This document shows positions 44,089-51,654 of a stretch of DNA of 64,000 bases, in pieces. The stretch is taken from positions 372,001-436,000 of the forward strand of contig NZ_JADBEC010000003.1 of NCBI RefSeq assembly GCF_014873945.1. Direction: 5' to 3'. Every line of letters begins with the position of its first letter. Positions within the stretch are counted from its first letter, which is position 1. Origin of the DNA: Rhizobium viscosum. GTDB taxonomy: Bacteria; Pseudomonadota; Alphaproteobacteria; Rhizobiales; Rhizobiaceae. The notes beneath the pieces are model-generated. The model had not been told where the DNA came from. It saw only the letters and a list, made by a program, of their open reading frames with translations, and made no database searches. Position numbers and translations under genes: made by a program.

Positions 44089-44138
44089 TAGTGGCTTGCA
44101 TTATGCAAGTAACTTCTGTAGTGGCTTGCATCATGCAA
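44089..44138. promoter_or_regulatory. Double palindromic operator overlapping hxlR start codon
   Basis: Two 13-bp palindromes, TTGCATTATGCAA (44096-44108) and TTGCATCATGCAA (44126-44138), lie exactly 30 bp apart. Each is preceded by TAGTGGC, giving a 13-bp direct repeat (TAGTGGCTTGCAT at 44089 and 44119). The second palindrome contains the ATG start of the HxlR gene (44133-44135). This is a strong candidate for an autoregulatory site. Confidence 0.65.
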
Positions 44139-44639
44139 CGAACGAGCTTCGCCAATTTCAAATGCCCGGCCGCCCGCGCGCTCGACAGCGTTGGCGACTG
44201 GTGGAGCATGATGATCCTTCGCGATGCCTTTCACGGGTTGACGCGCTTCGACGAATTCCAGAAGAGCCTCGGCGTTGCGCCGAACATCCTGACGCGGCGG
44301 CTTGCGCATCTGATCGATGAAGGACTGTTCGAGAAGCGCCTCTACAACGAGCGCCCTGCCCGCTACGAATATGTGCTGACGGACAAGGGACGCGATTTCT
44401 TTCCCGTTCTGATGGCCCTGTTTTCCTGGGGACGCCGGCACGTTCCGCAAGAGGATCTTGCGTTCCTGCTCGGCAATGCCGCTTCCGGCGAGGAACGCCA
44501 GCCCGTACTGGTGGATGCAGCCAGCGGCGAAGAATTGAAACCCGAAAACACGTGCCTGCTGCCGGGACCAGCTGCTGACGAAGGCGACCGCGAACGGATC
44601 GCCCGCATGCGTGCTTACTATCTCGGCATCGACGCCTAG
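44133..44639 (+). CDS. HxlR-family transcriptional regulator
   Basis: 168 aa. The HxlR winged helix is clear: CPAARALDSVGDWWSMMILR, RFDEFQKSLGVAPNILTRRL, LIDEGLFEKRLYNERPARYE and YVLTDKGRDFFPVL. The conserved N-terminal Cys23-equivalent (KCPAARAL) may sense oxidants or electrophiles, as in some HxlR proteins. The C-terminal 60 residues extend beyond the basic domain. The start is the ATG at 44133; the open frame upstream runs through the operator repeat. Its TAG stop starts a repeat hairpin, and fabF follows. Confidence 0.9.
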   Translation: MQRTSFANFKCPAARALDSVGDWWSMMILRDAFHGLTRFDEFQKSLGVAPNILTRRLAHLIDEGLFEKRLYNERPARYEYVLTDKGRDFFPVLMALFSWGRRHVPQEDLAFLLGNAASGEERQPVLVDAASGEELKPENTCLLPGPAADEGDRERIARMRAYYLGIDA

Positions 44640-44716
44640 AGCATTTCCAATGCTCTATCTCTTTGTTTTTACGCAATTCCGAACGCAATCCTGCTTCGCA
44701 CTTTTGCTGGAATTGC
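44637..44716. repeat. Modular double-hairpin repeat, copy 2
   Basis: First stem TAGAGCATT (44637-44645) with AATGCTCTA (44649-44657); it begins with the TAG stop of the HxlR gene. The linker is TCTCTTTGTTTTTAC. The second stem is GCAATTCC (44673-44680) with GGAATTGC (44709-44716). Linker and second stem match the copy at 24303-24406, while the first stem differs in sequence but keeps pairing and position. Confidence 0.8.
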
Positions 44717-44734
44717 CTTAGAAAGGACAAATCC

Positions 44735-46000
44735 ATGGAACGCATTGTTGTCACCGGCATGGGACTTGTTTCGCCGCTTGGCGTTGGCGTTGAGACCGCA
44801 TGGAACCGGCTCGTCGCTGGCGGTTCCGGCCTGCGCATGCTGCCAGAGAATGTGGTCGGCGATCTCGCCGCCAAAGTCGGCGGGGTCGTTCCCTCCATTG
44901 AAGAGGATGCCGAAGCAGGTTTCGATCCCGATCGCGCCGTTCCGCCCAAGGACCAGAAGAAGATGGACCGCTTCATCCAGTTCGCGATGATGGCAACAGA
45001 CGAAGCTGTGCGCCAGGCCGGCTGGATGCCCGAGGGGGTCGATGCGCGCGAGCGGACGGCGACGATCATCGCCTCTGGCGTCGGCGGCTTTCCGGCGATT
45101 GCGGATGCGGTGCGCACGGCTGAGACGCGCGGCGTGAAGCGGCTCTCGCCCTTCACCGTGCCTTCCTTCCTCGTCAATCTGGCGGCCGGTCAGGTCAGCA
45201 TCCGCTACGGCTTCAAAGGGCCGCTCGGGGCGCCGGTAACGGCCTGCGCGGCAAGCGTTCAAGCCATCGGCGACGCGGCGCGGCTGATCCGGTCCGGTGA
45301 AGCTGACGTCGCCATCTGCGGCGGCGCCGAAGCCTGCATCGACAAGGTGAGCCTCGGCGGCTTTGCGGCAGCCCGCGCACTCTCAAGCGGCTTCAATGAT
45401 CGGCCCGAACTGGCCTCACGTCCCTTCGACACGGCGCGCGACGGTTTCGTGATGGGTGAAGGGGCCGGCATTCTCGTCATCGAAACACTTGCGCATGCGC
45501 TGGCGCGTGGCGCGACGCCGCTTGCCGAACTCGTCGGCTACGGCACGGCCGCCGATGCCTATCACATGACGGCAGGGCCGGAAGATGGCGATGGCGCCCG
45601 CCGGGCGATGGAAGCAGCATTGCGGCAGGCCAGGATTCCCGCCTCCGAGGTCAAGCACCTCAACGCCCATGCGACCTCGACACCGGTCGGTGACAAGGGC
45701 GAGATTGCTGCAATCGGTACTGTGTTCGGCCGCGACGGTGGCATTGCCGTCAGCGCCACCAAATCGGCGACCGGCCATCTCTTGGGTGCAGCAGGCGGGC
45801 TTGAAGCCGTCTTCACGATTCTCGCACTACGCGACCAGATCGCTCCGCCGACGCGCAATCTGGAAACGGTTGATCCGGCTGCCGAAGGCATCGATCTCGT
45901 GGGCAAAGTGGCACGCAAGGTGGCGATGGAATATGCGATTACCAACGGCTTCGGCTTCGGCGGTGTCAATGCCAGCGCCCTCTTCCGTCGCTGGTCCTGA
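44735..46000 (+). CDS. fabF: Beta-ketoacyl-ACP synthase II-like (FabF)
   Basis: 421 aa thiolase-fold condensing enzyme of fatty-acid elongation. The catalytic Cys-His-His triad is visible: TACAASVQAIGDA, NAHATSTPVGD and KSATGHLLGAAG. The N-terminal RIVVTGMGLVSPLGVG is standard. No acpP or fabG is adjacent, so this may be a second, specialised FabF. The start is the ATG at 44735, with AAAGGA upstream, just after the repeat element. Confidence 0.9.
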   Translation: MERIVVTGMGLVSPLGVGVETAWNRLVAGGSGLRMLPENVVGDLAAKVGGVVPSIEEDAEAGFDPDRAVPPKDQKKMDRFIQFAMMATDEAVRQAGWMPEGVDARERTATIIASGVGGFPAIADAVRTAETRGVKRLSPFTVPSFLVNLAAGQVSIRYGFKGPLGAPVTACAASVQAIGDAARLIRSGEADVAICGGAEACIDKVSLGGFAAARALSSGFNDRPELASRPFDTARDGFVMGEGAGILVIETLAHALARGATPLAELVGYGTAADAYHMTAGPEDGDGARRAMEAALRQARIPASEVKHLNAHATSTPVGDKGEIAAIGTVFGRDGGIAVSATKSATGHLLGAAGGLEAVFTILALRDQIAPPTRNLETVDPAAEGIDLVGKVARKVAMEYAITNGFGFGGVNASALFRRWS

Positions 46001-46074
46001 ACCTGGTTTTATTGGGCTCTTTCCTTGCGCGCAAAATAGCCTACACTTCTGCTGACATAGCCGGAGATGATCCC

Positions 46075-46503
46075 ATGCGCGCATTCTTCGCAGTGCTGGT
46101 TCTGTGTGCCGTATCCGTGATGTCAGGCATGGCGGCCTGGGCCGAAGATCCCGTGCAGGCGACACAGGCGATGATCGAGGAGCAGATCAGGGCATTCCTC
46201 AAGGACGACGCGGATACCGCCTATTCCTTCGCTGCGCCCGGCATCAAGGCCATGTATCCCGACAAGAATGTCTTCTTCGCCATGGTGAAGAAAAGCTATG
46301 AACCGGTCTATCACCCCGGCAACTATGCATTCGGGCGCAGCAGATCGATCGACGACGGGGCAATGATCTATCAGGAAGTGCTGATTTCCGGCCGCGACGG
46401 CAAGGACTGGACGGCGATCTATCAGGTCGCTCGTCAGCCTGACGGCAGCTTCAAGATCAACGGCGTGCAGATCGTGCCGAACGCCGATAGCAAGGGCATT
46501 TGA
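46075..46503 (+). CDS. DUF4864-domain exported protein
   Basis: 142 aa with a signal peptide (AFFAVLVLCAVSVMSGMAAWAED). The mature part (MIEEQIRAFLKDDADTAYSF, then MYPDKNVFFAMVKKSYEPVY) matches the DUF4864 pattern of small periplasmic proteins of unknown role. The ATG at 46075 has GGAGATG upstream. It ends base-to-base with the convergent tgt gene. Confidence 0.78.
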   Translation: MRAFFAVLVLCAVSVMSGMAAWAEDPVQATQAMIEEQIRAFLKDDADTAYSFAAPGIKAMYPDKNVFFAMVKKSYEPVYHPGNYAFGRSRSIDDGAMIYQEVLISGRDGKDWTAIYQVARQPDGSFKINGVQIVPNADSKGI

Positions 46504-47637
46504 TCAGACGGGCTCGAGATCGCCCCTCGCCCATTCCTCGATCGTTTCCGCCATGAAATCGGCGAAACGACCTTCGGCAATCGCCTTGCGGATGCCCTGC
46601 ATCAGTTCCTGATAGTAGTTCAGATTGTGCCAGGAGAGCAGCATGCCGCCGAGCGCCTCGTTGGCGCGCACGAGATGGTGGAGATAGGCACGTGAATAAT
46701 CGCGCGTCGCCGGGCAGTTCGACTGTTCGTCGAGCGGGCGCATATCCTCGGCGTGGCGGGCGTTTCGGATATTGACCTTGCCACGACGGGTAAAGGCCAG
46801 ACCGTGACGGCCCGAGCGGGTCGGCATCACGCAGTCGAACATGTCGATGCCGCGGGCAACCGATTTCAGAATATCATCAGGCGTGCCGACGCCCATCAGG
46901 TAGCGCGGCTTCTCGCCGGGCAAGACCGGTAGCGTCGTTTCCAGCATCTTCAGCATCACGTCCTGCGGCTCGCCGACCGCAAGGCCACCGACGGCGTAGC
47001 CCTTCAGATCGAGCTTTGCCAGTTCCTCGGCAGAGCGGACGCGCAAGGCCGGCACGTCGCCGCCCTGGACGATGCCGAACATCGCCTTGCCCGGCTGGTT
47101 GCCGAAAGCGACCTTGCAACGCTCGGCCCAGCGCAGCGACAGCTCCATGGCGCGCTCGATTTCCTTGGGCTCTGCCGGCAGTGCCACGCATTCGTCGAGC
47201 TGCATCTGGATATCGGAGCCGAGCAGGCCCTGGATTTCGATGGAGCGCTCCGGCGACATGTGATGCAGGCTGCCGTCGACATGCGACTTGAAGGTCACAC
47301 CCTGCTCATCGAGCTTGCGCAGGCCGGAAAGCGACATGACCTGGAAGCCGCCGGAATCCGTCAGGATCGGATGCTCCCAGCGGATGAGCTTGTGCAACCC
47401 GCCGAGGCGGGCGACGCGTTCGGCCGTCGGGCGCAGCATCAGGTGATAGGTATTGCCGAGGATGATGTCGGCGCCGGTCTCGCGCACCTGGTCGAGATAC
47501 ATGGCCTTGACCGTGCCGACCGTACCGACAGGCATGAAGGCCGGCGTGCGGATTGTGCCGCGCGGCATGGAAACCTCACCGAGGCGTGCGCCGGCATCGG
47601 TCTTCTTGAGGGTGAACTGGAAGTTCTCAGTCGTCAT
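46504..47637 (-). CDS. tgt: Queuine tRNA-ribosyltransferase
   Basis: 377 aa TGT, which exchanges guanine 34 for preQ1 in tRNAs with GUN anticodons. Seen: LGNTYHLMLRP, the nucleophile Asp region TDSGGFQVMSL, QLDECVALP, GIVQGGDVPALR and FDCVMPTRSGRHG. A zinc site is expected near the C-terminus. The start overlaps the queA stop by 4 bp; both act in queuosine synthesis. Confidence 0.97.
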   Translation of the reverse strand: MTTENFQFTLKKTDAGARLGEVSMPRGTIRTPAFMPVGTVGTVKAMYLDQVRETGADIILGNTYHLMLRPTAERVARLGGLHKLIRWEHPILTDSGGFQVMSLSGLRKLDEQGVTFKSHVDGSLHHMSPERSIEIQGLLGSDIQMQLDECVALPAEPKEIERAMELSLRWAERCKVAFGNQPGKAMFGIVQGGDVPALRVRSAEELAKLDLKGYAVGGLAVGEPQDVMLKMLETTLPVLPGEKPRYLMGVGTPDDILKSVARGIDMFDCVMPTRSGRHGLAFTRRGKVNIRNARHAEDMRPLDEQSNCPATRDYSRAYLHHLVRANEALGGMLLSWHNLNYYQELMQGIRKAIAEGRFADFMAETIEEWARGDLEPV

Positions 47638-48719
47638 CGATCTTTCCGGAAAAGAAGGCTCGCGTCGCCGTAGGAATAGAAGCGGTAGCCTGTCGAAATG
47701 GCGTGTTTGTAGGCGGCGTGCATGGTTTCGAAGCCGGCGAAGGCTGAGACCAGCATGAAGAGTGTCGAGCGCGGCAGGTGGAAATTGGTCATCAGGATAT
47801 CGACCGCCTTGAAGCGATAGCCGGGCGTAATGAAGATCCCTGTCGCGCCGGCCCAGGGCTTGATCTCGCCGTTTTCCTCTGTAGCGCTCTCAATCAGCCG
47901 CAGCGAGGTCGTGCCGACGCAGATGATGCGCCCGCCCCTCTCCCGCACGGCATTCAGCTTCGCGGCGATCTCGGCGCTGACATAACCGCTTTCGAGATGC
48001 ATCTTGTGATCGTCGGTATCGTCGGCCTTGACCGGCAGGAAGGTGCCGGCGCCGACATGCAGCGTCACGAAATGGCGTTCGATGCCAGCCTTGTCCAGTG
48101 CCTCGAAAAGACCAGGAGTGAAATGGAGGCCGGCAGTCGGGGCGGCGACGGCACCCTCCTCCCGCGCGTAGATGGTCTGGTAATCGGCGCGGTCGCGTTC
48201 GTCCTCAGGACGCTTGGCGGCGATATAGGGCGGCAGTGGAATATGGCCGACGCCGGCGATTGCCTCGTCCAGTGCAGGTCCAGAGAGGTCGAAAGCGAGT
48301 GTCACCTCGCCCGCCTCGCCCTTTTCTTCGACGGTCGCATCGAGCGAGCCGATCATGCAGCTTTCGCCGCTATGGCCGAAGGCGATGCGGTCGCCTTCCT
48401 TGATACGCTTGCCGGGTTTGGCGAAGGCTTTCCATTTGTTGGCGCCGATGCGCATGTGGAGCGTAGCCGAAACCTGCTGCCCGCCGGCGCCCTCGCGATG
48501 ACGAATGCCTTCGAGTTGGGCCGGAATGACCTTGGTATCGTTGAAGACAAGCGCGTCGCCCGTGCGCAGGAAGAACGGCAGGTCGAAGACGCGATGATCC
48601 GAAAGAACAGGCTGCCCGTTCGGATCGACGACAAGCAGCCGCGCGCTGTCGCGCGGCTCAGCGGGCCGCAGCGCAATGCGTTCATCCGGCAGGTCGAAAT
48701 CGAAGAGGTCTACGCGCAT
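47634..48719 (-). CDS. queA: S-adenosylmethionine:tRNA ribosyltransferase-isomerase
   Basis: 361 aa QueA, which converts preQ1-tRNA to epoxyqueuosine-tRNA using the ribose of SAM. Family segments include FDFDLPDERIALRPAEPRD, FNDTKVIPAQL, PTAGLHFTPGL, HVGAGTFLPVK and TNFHLPRSTLFMLVSAFAG. The start is the ATG at 48719 (MRVDLFDF); a start 18 bp earlier adds a non-conserved leader. Confidence 0.97.
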   Translation of the reverse strand: MRVDLFDFDLPDERIALRPAEPRDSARLLVVDPNGQPVLSDHRVFDLPFFLRTGDALVFNDTKVIPAQLEGIRHREGAGGQQVSATLHMRIGANKWKAFAKPGKRIKEGDRIAFGHSGESCMIGSLDATVEEKGEAGEVTLAFDLSGPALDEAIAGVGHIPLPPYIAAKRPEDERDRADYQTIYAREEGAVAAPTAGLHFTPGLFEALDKAGIERHFVTLHVGAGTFLPVKADDTDDHKMHLESGYVSAEIAAKLNAVRERGGRIICVGTTSLRLIESATEENGEIKPWAGATGIFITPGYRFKAVDILMTNFHLPRSTLFMLVSAFAGFETMHAAYKHAISTGYRFYSYGDASLLFRKDR

Positions 48720-48742
48720 CGAAGCACTTCCAGGCAAAGCGA

Positions 48743-48775
48743 AACCCGCCCCGCGCTCTCGCGCAAGGGCGGGTT
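48743..48775. promoter_or_regulatory. Hairpin between ppiB and queA
   Basis: AACCCGCCC (48743-48751) pairs with GGGCGGGTT (48767-48775) within the operon. There is no T-run in the direction of transcription, so it may be an mRNA-stability or processing element and not a full terminator. Confidence 0.4.
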
Positions 48776-48791
48776 CCAGCAGAAATCACAA

Positions 48792-49301
48792 TCAGACGTC
48801 GGCGGCAACCCGCATGGAGACGATCGAATCCGGATCGGAGACGGGCTCGCCCTTCTTGATCTTGTCGATATTGTCCATGCCTTCGATGACCTGGCCCCAG
48901 ACCGAGTACTGCTTGTTCAGCCAGGGAGCGTCGGTGAAGCAGATGAAGAACTGCGAGTTCGCCGAGTTCGGGCTCTGCGAGCGGGCCATCGAGCAGGTGC
49001 CGCGAACATGCGGCGTTGCCGAGAATTCAGCCTTCAAATCGTCCTTTTCGGAGCCGCCCATGCCGGCGCGGCCCGGATTGAAGTTCTCGCCGCCCTTCTT
49101 GCCGAACTGTACGTCACCCGTCTGCGCCATGAAATCGGCGATGACGCGGTGGAAAACGACACCGTCATACGCCTTCTCGCGAGCGAGTTCCTTGATGCGC
49201 TTGACATGCTCGGGGGCGACCTGCGGCAGAAGCTGGATGACAACCTTGCCCTTGGTGGTTTCCAGAATGATGGTGTTTTCCGGATCCTTGATCTCGGCCA
49301 T
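48792..49301 (-). CDS. ppiB: Cyclophilin-type peptidyl-prolyl isomerase, cytosolic
   Basis: 169 aa. Cyclophilin signatures: VVFHRVIADFMAQTGD, SMARSQSPNSANSQFFI and WGQVIEGMDNIDKI. It has no signal peptide, so it is cytosolic. It follows an exported paralogue by 25 bp; the two appear to be a tandem duplication. AGGAGAA precedes the ATG. Confidence 0.93.
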   Translation of the reverse strand: MAEIKDPENTIILETTKGKVVIQLLPQVAPEHVKRIKELAREKAYDGVVFHRVIADFMAQTGDVQFGKKGGENFNPGRAGMGGSEKDDLKAEFSATPHVRGTCSMARSQSPNSANSQFFICFTDAPWLNKQYSVWGQVIEGMDNIDKIKKGEPVSDPDSIVSMRVAADV

Positions 49302-49326
49302 TGTCGTTCTCCTTCTTGTCGTGAAT

Positions 49327-49899
49327 TTACTTCTTGCCCATCGTGACCTTGATCATGCGGTCAGGATTGCTGACTTCGCCGTTCTGGCCTTCGCCCTTCT
49401 TGATCTTGTCTACGTTTTCCATGCCGGAGACAACCTTGCCGACGACCGTGTACTGGCCGTTCAGGAAGGAGCCGTCAGCGAACATGATGAAGAACTGCGA
49501 GTTGGCGGAATTCGGATCCTGGGCACGCGCCATGCCGACCGTACCGCGAACAAAGGGAGTCTTGGAGAATTCGGCCGGCAGGTCCGGCAGGTCGGAGCCG
49601 CCGGTGCCGGCCTGGCTCGCATCGAAGTTCTTTTCCATATTGCCATATTTCACGTCGCCGGTCTGGGCCATGAAGCCCGGGATGACACGGTGGAAGGCGA
49701 CATTGTCATATTCGCCCTTCTTCACCAGCGCTTCGATCTGCGCCACATGCTTCGGCGCCACATCCGGCAGCAGCTGGATGACAACAGGGCCGCTCTTCAG
49801 CTGGATGGTGATGTAGTGATCGGCCGCCTGCGCAAAAGCGTCGCCCGCGAAGGAGGCGAGATAGAGCACGCCGGCAAATGCAAGATAGAAGAGTTTCAT
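49327..49899 (-). CDS. ppiA: Cyclophilin-type peptidyl-prolyl isomerase, exported
   Basis: 190 aa with a signal peptide (LFYLAFAGVLYLASFAGDAFA), then a full cyclophilin domain: VAFHRVIPGFMAQTGD, GMARAQDPNSANSQFFIMF and VVGKVVSGMENVDKIKKG. It is a periplasmic proline isomerase. It lies between coaD and ppiB on the minus strand. Confidence 0.93.
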   Translation of the reverse strand: MKLFYLAFAGVLYLASFAGDAFAQAADHYITIQLKSGPVVIQLLPDVAPKHVAQIEALVKKGEYDNVAFHRVIPGFMAQTGDVKYGNMEKNFDASQAGTGGSDLPDLPAEFSKTPFVRGTVGMARAQDPNSANSQFFIMFADGSFLNGQYTVVGKVVSGMENVDKIKKGEGQNGEVSNPDRMIKVTMGKK

Positions 49900-49925
49900 G
49901 TGAGCTCCGTTGCGGCGATGGACGC

Positions 49926-50420
49926 CTAGGCTTTGCGCTTGGATTTCAGGGCTTGCAAGACGGCCGCCGGCACGAAGGCGCTGACATCGCCGCCCATGGC
50001 CGCGATCTGGCGCACCAATGTGGCGGTAATGGGCCGCGAGGCCGTGCCTGCCGGCAGAAAGATAGTCTGTATATCAGGCGCCATCTGCCTGTTCATGCCG
50101 GCCATCTGCATTTCATAATCAAGATCAGTGCCGTCACGCAGGCCGCGGATCAGCAGGCTTGCGCCATGCGTGCGTGCAGCGTCGACGACGAGATTGTCGA
50201 AGGAGACGACATCGATATGCGTGCTCTTTTCCGGCAGCACCTCGGCCAGCGACGCGCGGATCAGCCCTGCCTTTTCCTCGAAGGAAAAAAGTGGTGCCTT
50301 CCCGGGGTGGATGCCGATCGCGACGATCACCTTTTCGGCGACGTTGAGCGCCTGGACCAGTACGTCAACGTGTCCATTGGTGATCGGGTCGAAGGACCCC
50401 GGATAGAAAGCTGTGGTCAT
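49926..50420 (-). CDS. coaD: Phosphopantetheine adenylyltransferase
   Basis: 164 aa CoaD, the penultimate step of CoA synthesis (4'-phosphopantetheine + ATP to dephospho-CoA). It starts with the nucleotidyltransferase motif YPGSFDPITNGHVD and has LIRGLRDGTDLDYE plus TATLVRQIA near the end. The start is the ATG at 50420. It heads the coaD-ppiA-ppiB-queA-tgt run; in related rhizobia gyrA lies just upstream, but here about 4.3 kb intervene. Confidence 0.96.
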   Translation of the reverse strand: MTTAFYPGSFDPITNGHVDVLVQALNVAEKVIVAIGIHPGKAPLFSFEEKAGLIRASLAEVLPEKSTHIDVVSFDNLVVDAARTHGASLLIRGLRDGTDLDYEMQMAGMNRQMAPDIQTIFLPAGTASRPITATLVRQIAAMGGDVSAFVPAAVLQALKSKRKA

Positions 50421-50617
50421 ATCGTCCGGCCGTTTGTTTTCACGCCTTTTGTCATGGAAGCCGGTTTCCCGCAAGTTATTTAGCCATGCCGCCTGACGCG
50501 GCTGAACGATGAATGAACGGGGCGTTCAAGGCCCACTCAGATGCGATCTGCTTTACTCGGATCATCAACACAGAAACTGCCGGTCCCGGCAGCGTCACTC
50601 CCCGGAAAGACCCGATC

Positions 50618-50788
50618 ATGCTGATCATCCTTATTGCAATAGCCGTAATTTTTTCTGTGTTTGCGGAGCTTTTCTACGGTTACTTCGCAGAACGGCATCA
50701 GCTTGGCTGGGTACGGCCGGAGCTCAACGAACATGCGGCCATCATGCGACAGCTTGGCCGCATGCGTTCTAATCGATTTGAATTCTGA
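50618..50788 (+). CDS. Small single-helix membrane protein (56 aa)
   Basis: One N-terminal membrane helix (MLIILIAIAVIFSVFAELFY) and a polar, arginine-containing tail (HAAIMRQLGRMRSNRFEF). GGAAAG precedes the ATG. No family recognised. It is the first of three very short membrane-protein genes in a row on this strand. Confidence 0.55.
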   Translation: MLIILIAIAVIFSVFAELFYGYFAERHQLGWVRPELNEHAAIMRQLGRMRSNRFEF

Positions 50789-50933
50789 ACGGCAGATGAA
50801 CGCGACATTCAAGGTCGCTTCAGATCACGGTTGGTAAATCCCCGTCAACATCCGGCGGGAACCTTTTAAAGACGGATGCGTTCAAATGATCGACACATAT
50901 GAGATGCGGAAGCGCGGCAGGAAGGGAATTAAG

Positions 50934-51095
50934 ATGCCTGGCAAGATCACCATGATTAACATGCTCTGGATGGTAATGATTACGGGCATGCTGACTGCCA
51001 CAATCGCTCTCTATGACAATCAGAAGGTCGATACCTCCAAGGTCTATGGCCCGTTCGCTTCGGCTCGCTCCGTAAGCGTGCTCGGCCAGTACTGA
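50934..51095 (+). CDS. Small single-helix membrane protein (53 aa)
   Basis: MPGKITMINMLWMVMITGML leads a single helix, followed by a soluble tail (NQKVDTSKVYGPFASARSVS). The start at 50934 has AAGGGA upstream. Unknown function; it is 39 bp before another tiny membrane-protein gene and probably in one transcript with it. Confidence 0.55.
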   Translation: MPGKITMINMLWMVMITGMLTATIALYDNQKVDTSKVYGPFASARSVSVLGQY

Positions 51096-51134
51096 GGGGC
51101 GTAAACGCAACTCCCTGCAGAAAGGAACGCCACC

Positions 51135-51269
51135 ATGTTCACGATCCTGACAGTTTTCACAGCACTCATCAGCATCATGTTCATAGTGTCCGTTACTTCG
51201 ACGATTTCCGCGCTGCGCCGTGAAAGCGAGGAAGTGAAATCGATGAACAAGAAGCATAGCGCTTTCTAA
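51135..51269 (+). CDS. 44-aa single-helix membrane protein
   Basis: MFTILTVFTALISIMFIVSV forms one membrane helix; the tail is charged (ALRRESEEVKSMNKKHSAF). A good ribosome-binding site (AAAGGAAC) precedes the ATG at 51135. It ends TAA at 51267-51269 and a terminator follows 31 bp later. Confidence 0.6.
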   Translation: MFTILTVFTALISIMFIVSVTSTISALRRESEEVKSMNKKHSAF

Positions 51270-51300
51270 AGCCGCTCCCGCAGCGCAAAGCATTGAATGC

Positions 51301-51330
51301 AAGCCGGATGTTCTGCATCCGGCTTTTCTC
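51301..51330 (+). terminator. Terminator after small membrane protein genes
   Basis: AAGCCGGATG (51301-51310) pairs with CATCCGGCTT (51316-51325) over a 5-nt loop, followed by TTCTC. It also overlaps the 3' end of the opposite-strand gene. Confidence 0.8.
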
Positions 51331-51634
51331 ATGTCGAAGATGCAGGCCGCAGCGCCAGACAACCGCTCTTTCGCAGCGGCAGAACAAGAAGAGCCCCCTT
51401 GCCATAGAGCGCACGCACATAGTCGCCGCGTTCGCTTGTGACGACGGCAAAGCCCGTGCCCCATCGCAGGATGGAGACACCTTCGGGCAATGCGCCGGGT
51501 TCGATGCTGCCGGCGGGAAAGACCATGGCAGCCGGCGCTTCGCCCGTTGCCGCAAAGACGACAGCAAACAGCGCGAAGACTGCGGCAACAACCGCAATCG
51601 CAGTACTTGTCCTGCGAGCCAAGCGTCTGATCAA
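51329..51634 (-). CDS. Small membrane-anchored protein (101 aa)
   Basis: An N-terminal basic segment and one helix (TAIAVVAAVFALFAVVFAAT), then a periplasmic ~65-residue part with conserved-looking GVSILRWGTGFAVVTSERGD and YGKGALLVLPLRKSGCLAL. Family not recognised. It lies 20 bp downstream of the 358-aa protein gene and is probably the last gene of that run. Confidence 0.6.
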   Translation of the reverse strand: MIRRLARRTSTAIAVVAAVFALFAVVFAATGEAPAAMVFPAGSIEPGALPEGVSILRWGTGFAVVTSERGDYVRALYGKGALLVLPLRKSGCLALRPASST

Positions 51635-51654
51635 AGAGCCACCCGTCCGATGTT

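Noticed and set aside
47778..49346. 522-codon plus-strand frame across queA and ppiB
   Set aside because: Antisense shadow of two conserved genes in an operon; no start signal.
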